A stretch of 33,574 bases of DNA from an uncultured Bacilli bacterium (GCA_910578745.1 CAJTSN010000007.1:2855-36428); one strand, 5' to 3'. Shown: positions 14,310-23,671, numbered from the stretch's first letter. The notes: generated by a model not told the origin, from the sequence alone. Translations and numbers: made by a program.

Positions 14310-15011
14310 ATGTTTAGAATTGCTATTTTTTCTGATGTCCATGGCAATAAGGAAGCTTTAGAAGCAATTCTCACTAGTATTGAAAAAATCGATTTTGATG
14401 AAGTTATTTGTTTAGGTGATGTGATTGGTCTTGGACCGAATCCAAAAGAATGCCTTGACTTAATTCGAGAGAATCATATCAAATTAGTATTAGGAAATCA
14501 TGAACGATATTACTTAAATGGAACACATAATGAAAAACAAATGACGATTGATGAAAGAGCACATCATGCATGGATTGCTTCTCAACTTGATTTATCACAT
14601 AAAGAGTATTTACAAAAATTAGATATATGCTTAGAGATGACATTAAATGATCAGAAAATTGCTTTTATGCATTACCCTTTTGATAAAGTAGAAAATGATT
14701 TTTACGTTCCAAAAAAACTAACAGAGGAACATGTAAAGAGAGTTTTTCGAAATTATGCTAATGATTTTACGTTTATAGGACATTTTCATCAAGATGATTT
14801 TTATAAGGGCGAAAATGAACGCGTATATGTCAATTTAAGTAGTGTAGGTTGTACAAAAGATAATATTGCAACCTATACCATATTTGAATTTGATGGAGAG
14901 GATTTTAGTATATATAGAAAAAAATGTATCTATGATCGAAAAAAATTTGAAGAAAAATTAGAAAGTATTTCTTATCCTGCGAAGGAGGAAATTCGAAGAA
15001 TCTTCTTTTAG
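14310..15011 (+). CDS. Calcineurin-like metallophosphoesterase
   Basis: Two-metal phosphoesterase of the YfcE/MJ0936-like group. All five metal-motif blocks are visible: SDVHGN (residues 8–13), CLGDVIGLGP, LGNHE, a central MHYPF and FIGHFHQD. The 233 residues are typical for family members described as phosphodiesterases acting on small or nucleotide substrates; the true substrate cannot be told. ATG 14310 has only a weak ribosome binding site (GTAGCGTG). pgi follows 24 bases later without a promoter, so the two are probably co-transcribed, though no functional link is obvious. Upstream, 14168–14309 holds the mbl terminator and an isolated TTGACA at about 14220 lacking a well-spaced −10. Confidence 0.85.
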   Translation: MFRIAIFSDVHGNKEALEAILTSIEKIDFDEVICLGDVIGLGPNPKECLDLIRENHIKLVLGNHERYYLNGTHNEKQMTIDERAHHAWIASQLDLSHKEYLQKLDICLEMTLNDQKIAFMHYPFDKVENDFYVPKKLTEEHVKRVFRNYANDFTFIGHFHQDDFYKGENERVYVNLSSVGCTKDNIATYTIFEFDGEDFSIYRKKCIYDRKKFEEKLESISYPAKEEIRRIFF

Positions 15012-15034
15012 AACATAGTGGAAAGGAAGTCAAA

Positions 15035-16246
15035 ATGATAAAATTTGATTTTGAAACCTATTTAGAAGGGGAAGTAAACACAGAAACCTTTATTGCATAT
15101 AGTAATAGTGTAGATCGTGCACGGAATGATTTTTTAAGAGAAAATAATTTAAATGATTGGTATCAATTTGATGCGCTCCTTTCGGATGAAGAGGTCATTG
15201 ATATTGAAACGACAGCGGCTTATGTACGAAGTAAAGCAGAATTGTTTATTGTTATTGGTGTGGGAGGTTCTTATTTAGGAGCAAAAGGAATAATCGATGC
15301 TTTGACTCCTTATTTTAAGAAAAATGATCCTGAAATTGTTTACGCAGGAAATTCTTTATCAGGTGAGTATTTACAATCTTTAATTGACTATATGCATGAT
15401 AAAGAAGTCGTATTAAATGTCATTTCAAAGTCAGGAAATACTTTAGAGACGATGGTAACTTTTGAAGCTTTATATAAATCTTTAAAAACAAGATATAATG
15501 AAGAAGAAATTCGGGAAAGAATCATTGTTACAACTGATAAAGAGAATGGACATTTATTAGAGATGGCAAAAAGAATTGGTTGTAAAAGATTTGTTTTTCC
15601 ATCAAATGTAGGTGGAAGATTTTCAACGTTAACGACCGTGGGCCTTTTTCCTATTTGTGTGGCAGGGATTGACATTCGAAGTATTTTAGATGGAGCGAGA
15701 AGTGCGAAACAAAATCGAAGAGATTACTATAAGTATTTAGCGGTTCGACAACACATGTATAGTAAGGGAAAATATGTAGAAGTATTTAATGTATATGAAC
15801 CAAAATTAGAGTCATTCACCGAATGGATACAGCAAATTTTTGCTGAAACACAAGGAAAATTTAAAAAAGGTATATTCCCTATTTCTATGGTGAATACTGG
15901 AAAATTGCATTCTTTGGGACAGTATTTGCAAGAAGGAACTCCTATTTCTTTTGAAACAAGTATTGATGTGGAAAGAAATAGTGATTTCTATGTTGAAAAA
16001 TACAATCGTTATATGGATACGATGAATAGTATTGCATTAAAAAGTGTTGCTATGGCCCATCATGCCGCTGGTCGATATACAGGAATTATTACAATCGATG
16101 AAATCAATCCATACAATATGGGATATTTATACGCATTTTTTTCCATTGTGAGCACTCTTGGCGCTTATATGGATGGGAATAATTATGCAAATCAACCGGG
16201 TGTAAATCAATATAAAGAGATCATGAATGCACAATTGAATATCTAG
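15035..16246 (+). CDS. pgi: Glucose-6-phosphate isomerase
   Basis: Interconverts glucose-6-phosphate and fructose-6-phosphate at the top of glycolysis. Visible blocks are FIVIGVGGSYLGAKG, ISKSGNTLETM (sugar-phosphate SIS site), VGGRFSTLTTVGLFP, the catalytic-Glu segment IFAETQGK, the His region AMAHHAAGRYTG and the terminal QPGVNQYK with the catalytic Lys. It has 403 residues, about 45 fewer than the Bacillus enzyme, mainly from a shorter N-terminus and end. All active-site blocks remain. Preceded by GGAAAGGAAG. Together with fba and ldh it gives the window several central fermentation genes. Confidence 0.95.
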   Translation: MIKFDFETYLEGEVNTETFIAYSNSVDRARNDFLRENNLNDWYQFDALLSDEEVIDIETTAAYVRSKAELFIVIGVGGSYLGAKGIIDALTPYFKKNDPEIVYAGNSLSGEYLQSLIDYMHDKEVVLNVISKSGNTLETMVTFEALYKSLKTRYNEEEIRERIIVTTDKENGHLLEMAKRIGCKRFVFPSNVGGRFSTLTTVGLFPICVAGIDIRSILDGARSAKQNRRDYYKYLAVRQHMYSKGKYVEVFNVYEPKLESFTEWIQQIFAETQGKFKKGIFPISMVNTGKLHSLGQYLQEGTPISFETSIDVERNSDFYVEKYNRYMDTMNSIALKSVAMAHHAAGRYTGIITIDEINPYNMGYLYAFFSIVSTLGAYMDGNNYANQPGVNQYKEIMNAQLNI

Positions 16247-16262
16247 GAATAGATATTTTTTC
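16238..16262 (+). terminator. Intrinsic terminator after pgi
   Basis: AATATCTA (16238–16245) and TAGATATT (16250–16257) form a perfect 8-bp stem with a GGAA loop and a T tail. It includes the last codons of pgi. Confidence 0.8.
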
Positions 16263-16343
16263 TTCCCCAGAAATTGATTTCTATCTCTTGATGATGAGAG
16301 TAAAATTTGGTATACTAATTACGAATATGAGGATGTGAGTTGT

Positions 16344-16865
16344 GTGAAAAAAAGAAATATAATTCTAATCATTTTTATTTTTTTAATCGTATGTATAGGA
16401 ATTACTTTTGGTATTTTTAAATTATTTGATGCAATGAAAAGCGAAAATGAGAAAGTAAAAAAAGATATGGAAGAAATTCATTTATTATATGATGAATTGA
16501 ATGAGAATGCTTCTTCCTTCAACAAAAAGAAAGAAGAGTATGATTCTATAATGAGTACTCTTTATTATACAAACGTTCAAGAGAAAAATAAGGCAATTGT
16601 AAACATTTTAAATGAGTATGATTTAATTATTGGAAGAATTATAGAAACAGGAAATCATTTAAAAGAAAAATGTGCTTTTACTTATACCGATAATGAGGTA
16701 ATACAAAAATGTAACTCTTATCAAATTAGTTATGAAAGCGCTGTTCAAGTATTTCAGAAAGATATAAAAAGATTCAATACGTTAGTTGAAAATTATAACG
16801 CTTGGACGAAAGAAAATTCAAAATATAAAACAATTGAAAAATTTACATCAAAGTATGTGGAATAA
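16344..16865 (+). CDS. Membrane-anchored coiled-coil protein of unknown function
   Basis: I do not recognise a family. A short basic N-terminus and one transmembrane helix (IILIIFIFLIVCIGITFGIF) anchor it; the rest is a charged, Lys/Glu/Asn-rich helical domain likely to be extracellular, with two Cys residues (CAFTYTDNEVIQKC) that could form a disulfide. It resembles LemA-like or spore-envelope helical proteins only in general character. GTG 16344 is preferred over GTG 16335, which lies in the GTGAG ribosome binding region. Its stop is about 12 bases before the phosphodiester glycosidase gene, so both are probably one operon and may act together at the cell surface. Confidence 0.55.
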   Translation: MKKRNIILIIFIFLIVCIGITFGIFKLFDAMKSENEKVKKDMEEIHLLYDELNENASSFNKKKEEYDSIMSTLYYTNVQEKNKAIVNILNEYDLIIGRIIETGNHLKEKCAFTYTDNEVIQKCNSYQISYESAVQVFQKDIKRFNTLVENYNAWTKENSKYKTIEKFTSKYVE

Positions 16866-16877
16866 GAGGTGAGTTTT

Positions 16878-18389
16878 ATGAAAGAGAAAAATCCATTTGA
16901 ACCTTACATTAAAGAAAAAAGTGAGGATAAAATAGAGGATACGAATAGCTTTTTATTAAATGAAGAGATGTTTTTAGATCGTAGTTTTTCTACTTTTTCA
17001 CAAACACAAGAAAAAAAACAGGAAGAAATACTTTCTTATGTGGAAATGCCTATTTTAGATACAGAAGGAAAGACAGAGATTATTGAAATACCGGAGGAAA
17101 AAAAAGAAAAAAGAAAGGGTGCGAACTTAATCATCTTATCTTTACTCTTTCTTCCTTCTCTTTTTGTACTTATTTTGATAGGACTTCATAGTAATACTTT
17201 AATCAGTAAATCTTTTTTATCCATTTTATATGTTCTTTTTTTCTTATTTATGCTCTTATTTATTGGTGGAATCGTCTTACATGCAAAGAAAGAAAATAAA
17301 CTTCCAGCTAAAAGTAAAGTTTTTAAAATTCTTTTTTCGATATTTATGTTTTTCTATATTGTGGGTTGTGGAACTTTTTCCTTTATTATGTATGGTCCAA
17401 ATAAAGGATTTCGAGATTGGTTAATTCCAACAGCAATGACGACTATGACACACCAGTATTTTGCTACATGGTTTTATGATAGTGAAACGATTGAAAGTGT
17501 TTTAGATCAAAATACGATTATTGAAAGTGGTGAAGATACAGATTTAAACTTAATCAGTGTAGGAAATCTAGACTTTGATGCAACTACATATGCCAATGAA
17601 TATGAAAAAGAAATTTTAACGAAAGATAAGGGAAATGATATTTATAAAGTCATTGACATTGAAGGAAGTGGGTATAAGGGACATATGGTTGTTGTATATG
17701 ACCCAGCAAGAATAAAAGTCGCTACGACAAAATACTTAAATGTAAAAGGGCAATATGTAACCGATATGGCTGCGGATAATAAGGCATTACTCGCTATTAA
17801 TGGTGGTGGATTTATTGATCCAAATTATAGTAGTAACGGAGGAACTCCACAAGGAATTGTTATTCAAAATGGAAAAGTTGTCTCTGACAGACCTTATTCA
17901 AAATCTGGAGGATTAATTGGTTTTACAAAAGAGAATAAGTTAATATTAGGAAAAATGACCTCTAAGGAGGCTTTAGCAAAAGGAGTACGAGATTCCGTTA
18001 CATTTGGACCATTCTTAATTGTGAATGGACAAAAATCATTCATAAAAGGAAATGGCGGTTGGGGAACAGCTCCAAGAACTGCGATTGGACAAAGAAAAGA
18101 TGGAATTGTTTTGTTATTAGTAATTGATGGTAGAAAATTAAAATACCCGGGAGCAGATATGGTCGATTTAACAGAGATTATGGAAAAATATGGAGCTTAT
18201 AATGCTGCGAACTTAGATGGAGGAACTTCAAGTGTCATGGTATTCCCTGAAGAAAAAGCAAAGCAATTTTTAACAACAAAAGAACTCCAAAGTCATTGTA
18301 CAAATAAATATTGTTATATCAATGATCCGATAGATGGTGGAGGTTCTCATGAAACAAGATGGGTCGCTTCATCGATTATTGTGAAATAG
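16878..18389 (+). CDS. Membrane protein with phosphodiester glycosidase (NAGPA-like) domain
   Basis: The N-terminal ~75 residues are charged and probably cytoplasmic; three hydrophobic segments follow (about residues 76–175). The extracellular part from about residue 225 to the end matches the phosphodiester glycosidase domain (PF09992, as in mammalian uncovering enzyme and Bacillus YoaW-like proteins). Key blocks are LLAINGGGFIDP, GGTPQGIVIQNGKVVSD, FGPFLIVNGQ, APRTAIGQRKDGIVLLLVIDGR and the LDGGTSSVMVF block. Such enzymes cleave sugar phosphodiesters, possibly in wall polymers, but the substrate here is unknown. ATG 16878 is chosen over GTG 16869, which is the ribosome binding site. 503 residues. 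Confidence 0.82.
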   Translation: MKEKNPFEPYIKEKSEDKIEDTNSFLLNEEMFLDRSFSTFSQTQEKKQEEILSYVEMPILDTEGKTEIIEIPEEKKEKRKGANLIILSLLFLPSLFVLILIGLHSNTLISKSFLSILYVLFFLFMLLFIGGIVLHAKKENKLPAKSKVFKILFSIFMFFYIVGCGTFSFIMYGPNKGFRDWLIPTAMTTMTHQYFATWFYDSETIESVLDQNTIIESGEDTDLNLISVGNLDFDATTYANEYEKEILTKDKGNDIYKVIDIEGSGYKGHMVVVYDPARIKVATTKYLNVKGQYVTDMAADNKALLAINGGGFIDPNYSSNGGTPQGIVIQNGKVVSDRPYSKSGGLIGFTKENKLILGKMTSKEALAKGVRDSVTFGPFLIVNGQKSFIKGNGGWGTAPRTAIGQRKDGIVLLLVIDGRKLKYPGADMVDLTEIMEKYGAYNAANLDGGTSSVMVFPEEKAKQFLTTKELQSHCTNKYCYINDPIDGGGSHETRWVASSIIVK

Positions 18390-18459
18390 CATAAATAATT
18401 TATGAAGATGAAATTGGTTAAAGAGATTTGACATTTTGTATCGCTTTTAGGAGGCACGA

Positions 18460-19206
18460 ATGAAAAGAAAATATATTATAGTAGGAATTGTATTTCTCAC
18501 TTTAGTAGGATTAGCTATGTTTCTGTTCATGAAATTTAGGCAACCCAAAAAAGAATATTTATACAAAATGGTATACCATGATGATGCAATTCCAGGTACA
18601 CAATATGATATATATATTAGCGAAGAATACAATATATATGTAGAAGAACAGCCTCTTTGTAGTACTACGGATTGTATGAATGGAGCCTTGCCTAAGAAGG
18701 AGAAGTATACTCCAAATTTTTCCGCCGAAAATAAGGAAAATGTAAAAAGATTTATTCAAGAGTATTTTTCAAAAATAGAGGAAAAAGAAGTGGAACTTTA
18801 TCCAAGAAACTTATCAGAAAAAGAACAGAGTATGATCATGGCGATTCTTACTGGTAATCAAATCTATTTTGATGCTATAGATGAACGGAAACTATTTGAA
18901 ATTTCTTCTAATCGTCTTGACTGTGAGACAGTCACATTGCTTGTTTATAGTGATAATCGTTATAAATACATTTATGGATATGATAGTACGACAGAAGAAT
19001 GGAAGTTTAAACAAGGAACATATGCGTATTCAATGGATAAGTTCATGCAATCTTTAAAAGAACCAGCTATTCCTGATCATTTAGGCCCATATTATCTATG
19101 GGATAAAGAAGGAAAAAGGTATACCTTATACGATACAAACAAGGAATTTAAATCCTTCTTAGAATCAATCCATCTTGATTTAGATGTCTGTATGGAAAAC
19201 AGATAG
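18460..19206 (+). CDS. Membrane-anchored protein of unknown function
   Basis: No recognised family. One N-terminal transmembrane helix (residues 6–24) is followed by a hydrophilic, Tyr-rich domain of about 220 residues. A close Cys pair (LCSTTDC), a later DCETV Cys and a Cys four residues from the end (CMENR) suggest a disulfide-stabilised extracellular domain. There is no lipobox at the start. ATG 18460 is preceded by AGGAGGC. An isolated TTGACA at 18427 is too close to serve as a −35 for this gene. The spacer before it contains a 15-base inverted repeat (CATAAAT, A, ATTTATG at 18390–18404). Placed next to the phosphodiester glycosidase gene, it may also function at the envelope. Confidence 0.5.
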   Translation: MKRKYIIVGIVFLTLVGLAMFLFMKFRQPKKEYLYKMVYHDDAIPGTQYDIYISEEYNIYVEEQPLCSTTDCMNGALPKKEKYTPNFSAENKENVKRFIQEYFSKIEEKEVELYPRNLSEKEQSMIMAILTGNQIYFDAIDERKLFEISSNRLDCETVTLLVYSDNRYKYIYGYDSTTEEWKFKQGTYAYSMDKFMQSLKEPAIPDHLGPYYLWDKEGKRYTLYDTNKEFKSFLESIHLDLDVCMENR

Positions 19207-19210
19207 GAGT

Positions 19211-19236
19211 AAAAACTGTGTTGTACAGTTTTTTTA
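19211..19236 (+). terminator. Intrinsic terminator after the 18460 gene
   Basis: AAAAACTGT (19211–19219) pairs with ACAGTTTTT (19225–19233), loop GTTGT, T tail. Confidence 0.88.
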
Positions 19237-19528
19237 TTGCATAAATTTGAATTGTTTTTTTAGAAGTTTTTTTATTTATTGCTACCTTATATGTGTAGAC
19301 ATCAAATTAGAAAAACAAGTATGTGGTTAAAAATAAAAGAATTGATTCTTTCTTTTAATGGTGTTATGAAAGCATTGTTTTTGTCGATAGAATTTATTTC
19401 TACTTATAAACTCCCTTAATATATTTAAAGTATAAGAGAGAAAATCTAGTAAAGGGGAAAATCTATATAAGAACGTAAAAAATACAAATTCTCTCTTGTA
19501 ACAGTTTTTATATAGTGTAAGGAGAAAT
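19237..19528. other. AT-rich spacer before the calcium ATPase
   Basis: About 290 bases with no gene. A − strand reading frame partly covers it but is a shadow with no family features. TATAGT at about 19513 could be a −10 for the ATPase, but no properly spaced −35 is visible. Nothing else recognised. Confidence 0.5.
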
Positions 19529-22147
19529 ATGAATAAAAACACATTACAATTTGGACTAACAGATGAAGAAGTAGAGAAAAGTCGCAAAGAAAACGGAACG
19601 AATGAGATTACGGAAGCAAAAGGGACTACTTTTTTAAGTAAATTTTTAGAAAGTTTAGGAGATCCTATTATTCGTATTTTATTGATTGCTTTAGGCATCA
19701 AAATCCTTTTTCTTATGCAAGATTTTGATTGGTATGAAACGGTTGGAATTGTGATTGCTATTTTTGTTGCTTCTTTTATATCAACGATTTCTGAGTATGG
19801 AAGCGAAAAATCTTTTGTTAAATTGCAAAAAGAAGCCGCTAAAATAAAATGCAGAGTAAAAAGAAATGGAAAAGTAGAAGAAATAAAAGTAGAAGAGGTT
19901 GTCGTTGGAGATATTGTCTTATTATCAGCTGGAGATAAAATACCAGCAGATGGCATTTTGGTAAAAGGGAATCTTAGTGTAGATGAATCTTCTTTAAATG
20001 GGGAAGCACGAGAAATTTATAAAGAACCACAGACAAATCTTTTAGAAGATAAAAATAAACTATATCGTGGAACCGTTGTTTACTCTAAAGAAGGTATGAT
20101 GATTGTAACTAGTGTAGGAAGTAGTACAATGTATGGAAAGCTTGCTTTAGAGCTTTCAGAAAAAACAGGGGATAGTCCATTAAAATTAAGACTGGCTGGG
20201 TTAGCTAAAACGATTAGTAAAATTGGATATGTAGGAGCATTTTTAGTTTCCTTTTCTTATCTTTTTTCAACGATAGTCATTCAAAATCAATTTGAATTTT
20301 CTAAAATCGCTGAATGTGTGACTGATTTTAGATTTATGCTTGGACATATTCTCTATGCATTAACGCTTTGTGTAACGGTTATTGTCGTTGCAGTCCCTGA
20401 AGGACTTCCTATGATGATCACCTTAGTTCTTTCATCAAATATGAAGAGAATGCTTAAAAATAATGTATTGGTGCGAAAACTAGTGGGCATTGAAACTGCA
20501 GGAAGTTTAAACATTCTATATACAGATAAAACAGGTACACTTACCAAAGGAAAATTAGAAGTCGTAGGCTACGTGTCTCCTTCTTTAAAAGAGTTTTACA
20601 CAGAAGTAGAAGTAAAAAAATATTCAAAAATGTATGAAAACTTAAAAAATAGTCTTTTATATAATAATGAATGTGTATTTTCAGATGGAAAATATATTGG
20701 AGGCAATATTACGGATAAAGCATTACTTCAGTTTTTAACGACAGACAAAACACTGAAATATCAAAAAATAAAAGAAACACCTTTTGATAGTAAAAATAAA
20801 TATTCTTATACAGTGGCTGACATTTTAGGAAAAAAGAAGTATATTAAGGGGGCACCTGAGAAAATTATTGATGCTGCAACAGAATGTTATGATGATTTTG
20901 GAATGAAACATATTTTTAAGGATAAAGAGAAAATAAAAAAGCAGGTTGAAAATTATACAAAAAAAGGAATCCGTGTTTTAGCGCTCGCGATCGATGAAAA
21001 CCATACATTATCAAATGGAATTACTGGCTCTTGCTTTCTAGGTCTTATTTTGATTAAGGATGAGGTTCGAAAAGAAGCGATTACAGGGGTTGATTTAGTC
21101 AAAGATGCACATATTCAAGTGGTCATGATTACAGGAGATAATAAAGAGACTGCTGTTTCTATTGCGAGGGAAACCCATATTATAGAATCGGATCATGATT
21201 TAGTTTTAACGAGTGAAGAATTGAATAAAATGACAGATGAAGAGGTAAAGAAATGTATTCCTAATTTAAGGGTCTTAGCTCGAGCTCTTCCTTTAGATAA
21301 AAGTAGACTTGTTAAATTATCAAAGGAAATGGATTTAGTAGTAGGAATGACAGGAGATGGGGTAAACGATGCACCAGCTCTAAAAAAGGCGGATGTTGGG
21401 TTTGCGATGGGAAGTGGAACGGAAGTTTCTAAAGAAGCAAGTGATATTGTTATATTAGATGATAATTTCTTATCGATTGCAAAAGCGATTTTATTTGGAA
21501 GAACTATATTTAAAAGTATTCGTAAATTCATTATTGTCCAATTAAGTATTAACTTTTGTGCTTTAAGTTTATCAATCATAGGACCATTTATTGGAATTGA
21601 TACACCAGTAACTGTAGTACAAATGCTTTGGATTAATATGGTGATGGATACACTCGCTGGACTTGCCTTTGCCTTTGAGCCTCCTATGTTAGAATACATG
21701 AAGGAACATCCTAAGAAGAAGACAGAATCTATTATTAATAAATACATGCTTAGCTCTATTTTATGGACAAGTATTTATAGCGCTATTTTATGTTTCTTCT
21801 TCTTGAAAGCACCAATTTTAAGAACGATTTATCAAAGTGAAGAACGATTGATGACCGCTTTCTTTGGACTATTCATTTTTATTGATGTGTTTAATAGTTT
21901 TAATGCTAGAACAAGTCGAATCAATATAACAGCAGGAATATTAAAAAATAAAGTTTTTTTAGGAATTATTGGTTTTATCGCTTTTGTTCAAATTTTACTT
22001 ATTTATTTTGGAGGTTCTGTATTTAGGACGACTGGACTTACTTTCTTTGAACTTCAATTTATGCTTCTTCTAGCACTTACCGTTATTCCTGCAGATTGGC
22101 TTAGAAAATATGTATATAAAAAATTCTATGGACAAGTAGGTGTTTAA
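19529..22147 (+). CDS. Cation-translocating P-type ATPase, PMCA-type (calcium)
   Basis: P2-type ATPase that probably exports Ca2+ using ATP. Order of features: N-terminal actuator region; two helices; the actuator loop with SSLNGEARE (in place of the TGES type motif); the M4 ion site VAVPEGLPMMITLVLS; phosphorylation motif DKTGTLT with Asp near residue 333; KGAPEKI; TGDN; the hinge MTGDGVNDAPALKKADVGFAMG; and six C-terminal helices. VPEGLP and the IDTPVTVVQMLWINMVMDTLAGLAF-like M6 block fit the P2B (PMCA) subgroup. 872 residues. ATG behind AAGGAGA. Monocistronic. SNGEA deviates from the usual TGE triad by reading NGEA, with the key Glu kept. Confidence 0.9.
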   Translation: MNKNTLQFGLTDEEVEKSRKENGTNEITEAKGTTFLSKFLESLGDPIIRILLIALGIKILFLMQDFDWYETVGIVIAIFVASFISTISEYGSEKSFVKLQKEAAKIKCRVKRNGKVEEIKVEEVVVGDIVLLSAGDKIPADGILVKGNLSVDESSLNGEAREIYKEPQTNLLEDKNKLYRGTVVYSKEGMMIVTSVGSSTMYGKLALELSEKTGDSPLKLRLAGLAKTISKIGYVGAFLVSFSYLFSTIVIQNQFEFSKIAECVTDFRFMLGHILYALTLCVTVIVVAVPEGLPMMITLVLSSNMKRMLKNNVLVRKLVGIETAGSLNILYTDKTGTLTKGKLEVVGYVSPSLKEFYTEVEVKKYSKMYENLKNSLLYNNECVFSDGKYIGGNITDKALLQFLTTDKTLKYQKIKETPFDSKNKYSYTVADILGKKKYIKGAPEKIIDAATECYDDFGMKHIFKDKEKIKKQVENYTKKGIRVLALAIDENHTLSNGITGSCFLGLILIKDEVRKEAITGVDLVKDAHIQVVMITGDNKETAVSIARETHIIESDHDLVLTSEELNKMTDEEVKKCIPNLRVLARALPLDKSRLVKLSKEMDLVVGMTGDGVNDAPALKKADVGFAMGSGTEVSKEASDIVILDDNFLSIAKAILFGRTIFKSIRKFIIVQLSINFCALSLSIIGPFIGIDTPVTVVQMLWINMVMDTLAGLAFAFEPPMLEYMKEHPKKKTESIINKYMLSSILWTSIYSAILCFFFLKAPILRTIYQSEERLMTAFFGLFIFIDVFNSFNARTSRINITAGILKNKVFLGIIGFIAFVQILLIYFGGSVFRTTGLTFFELQFMLLLALTVIPADWLRKYVYKKFYGQVGV

Positions 22148-22279
22148 TAGAAAAATATATTGTTTGTCTTTTGTCAATAATCTTTCAAAAAAGATAACCA
22201 GTGAGAACATGACTTACTATGTGTCGGTAGAACTTGCAATTTTCTACTAAAAGAATTATAATGATTTAGGGGTGGAATT

Positions 22280-22828
22280 ATGATTTATATGCATAGTGAT
22301 TTTATAAAGCGTGGTTATAAGGATTATCATGTAAAAAGATTGATGAAAGAGGGAAAACTTTATTTCATTGAAAAAGGTGTATATTCCACAAAAAAAGAGA
22401 TTAACTATTTTGAGTATATTGTAAAAAAACATCCCAATGCAATCATTGATTTATGGACAGCGTGTTATTGTTATGGTTTTTTAAAGGAAAATAAAATGCC
22501 CTATGTGATTGCTACAAAACAAAAAGATAGAAAAATAAAAAAAGAAAATTTAAAACAAATATTTATGAGTGATGACTTATATAATCTTGGTATAAATATA
22601 TTAAAGTTTGAAGGAGTCAAAATAAAAACCTTCGATATAGAACGTTTACTTATAGAAGTGGTTCGTAATAAGACAAATATTGATTATGAAGTATATGAAG
22701 AGATTATACAAAGTTATAGAAAATTAAAAAATCTACTCAATAAGAGAAAACTTCAATCTTATCTACCCTTCTTTAAGGACAAGAGAATTGTAAATCGAAT
22801 CGCCACCGAAGTTTTTGATGAAAAATAG
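22280..22828 (+). CDS. AbiEi-like antitoxin / transcriptional regulator, apparently orphan
   Basis: The N-terminal ~50 residues (GYKDYHVKRLMKEGKLYFIEKGVY) form the winged-helix AbiEi_4-type domain found in type IV toxin–antitoxin antitoxins. The following IDLWTACYCYGFL and KTFDIERLLIEVVRNK blocks match the family's body, where a core contacts the toxin operon. 182 residues, near the normal size. In AbiE systems the antitoxin is followed by the AbiEii nucleotidyltransferase toxin; here the next gene is the agr-like response regulator and no such toxin is visible. ATG 22280 follows GGGGTGG. Function as a free regulator is an inference. Confidence 0.7.
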   Translation: MIYMHSDFIKRGYKDYHVKRLMKEGKLYFIEKGVYSTKKEINYFEYIVKKHPNAIIDLWTACYCYGFLKENKMPYVIATKQKDRKIKKENLKQIFMSDDLYNLGINILKFEGVKIKTFDIERLLIEVVRNKTNIDYEVYEEIIQSYRKLKNLLNKRKLQSYLPFFKDKRIVNRIATEVFDEK

Positions 22829-22861
22829 TCCTTTGAACAAAAATTTGCTAATAGTAAAATA

Positions 22862-22888
22862 AAAAAGAGCTTTAAATTGCTCTTTTTC
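22862..22888 (+). terminator. Intrinsic terminator after the AbiEi-like gene
   Basis: AAAAAGAGC (22862–22870) and GCTCTTTTT (22879–22887), perfect 9-bp stem, 8-nt loop. Confidence 0.9.
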
Positions 22889-22899
22889 GTTTTAATTTA

Positions 22900-22928
22900 T
22901 TGCAAATAATGTCGAATCATGCTATCAT
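22900..22928 (+). promoter_or_regulatory. Sigma-A promoter of the agr-like regulator–kinase operon
   Basis: TTGCAA (22900–22905), 17-bp spacer, TATCAT (22923–22928). It begins right after the upstream terminator and about 30 bp before the regulator start. Confidence 0.65.
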
Positions 22929-22957
22929 AAAAAAGTAAAATAGGGGAGGATAGAGTG

Positions 22958-23671
22958 ATGTTCATTTTATATGATGATCATGATTTGTTCATGGAAAAAA
23001 GTAAAAGTATTATCGATTCCATTGGTAATATGATGGGAGGAACGAGTATAAAATGTTTCTCTAAATTTGATGAAGATTTTGAACAAGTCATTCAAGACAA
23101 AAGCTGTAAAAAGATTTATGTTTTAGATATTGAAGTTCCGGGAAGTATTTCAGGGATTGAAGTAGCCAAGAAAATAAGAAAATTCGATTGGGATAGCATC
23201 ATTATAATGGTAACTTCTCATACAGAATTAGGGTATGAAGCTTTAAAGGCTCAAATTATGCTATTAGATTTTATTTCTAAACATAGTGATTGGGAAAATA
23301 ATCTGCGTAGTGCTTTAACAAAGGCAGTATCTTTGTTAGATAATAAGAATGTAATTATTTTAGATTCGAATGGGTTAACGTATCGAATACATACAACAGA
23401 TATTGTCTATATACTCAAAGATTCTAAAGAGAGAAAATGTACGATTAGGACACTAAATGATAAAATTATGGTATCTAAAAGTATCACAGATTTAGGAAAA
23501 AGGTTAGATAGGAGGTTTTTTCAATCACATAGAAGTTGTTATGTAAATATAGAGCAAATATCTACAGTAGATTGGAGAAATAGTGTCATACATTTTAGGA
23601 CAGGAGATACAGTAGATTATCTAGCTCGTGATAAGAAGAAGGAGTTAAGGATCCTAACACCAGTATGTTAG
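22958..23671 (+). CDS. LytTR-family response regulator (AgrA-like)
   Basis: Cytoplasmic response regulator of a peptide quorum-sensing system. The receiver domain (residues 1–~125) shows the acidic pair YDDHD near the start, the phospho-acceptor Asp in VLDIEVPGSISGIEVA (near residue 57) and the Thr/Ser switch in MVTSH. The C-terminal LytTR DNA-binding domain (about 135–237) includes DIVYILKDSKERKCTIRT and the FFQSHRSCYVNIEQIS block. Size 237 is that of AgrA. ATG 22958 is eight bases from GGAGG; an in-frame GTG one codon earlier is possible. It overlaps the kinase start by seven bases. Order regulator→kinase is opposite to staphylococcal agrCA. Confidence 0.88.
   Translation: MFILYDDHDLFMEKSKSIIDSIGNMMGGTSIKCFSKFDEDFEQVIQDKSCKKIYVLDIEVPGSISGIEVAKKIRKFDWDSIIIMVTSHTELGYEALKAQIMLLDFISKHSDWENNLRSALTKAVSLLDNKNVIILDSNGLTYRIHTTDIVYILKDSKERKCTIRTLNDKIMVSKSITDLGKRLDRRFFQSHRSCYVNIEQISTVDWRNSVIHFRTGDTVDYLARDKKKELRILTPVC

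Noticed and set aside
18390..18404. 15-base inverted repeat after the phosphodiester glycosidase gene as a terminator
   Set aside because: The stem is all A/T except one pair and lacks a T tail, so it is not a convincing terminator; mentioned only in the neighbouring gene entry.
19327..19956. Antisense frame of 209 codons at the start of the calcium ATPase
   Set aside because: Mostly antisense to the ATPase N-terminus; the remainder is AT-rich spacer and no domain can be seen.
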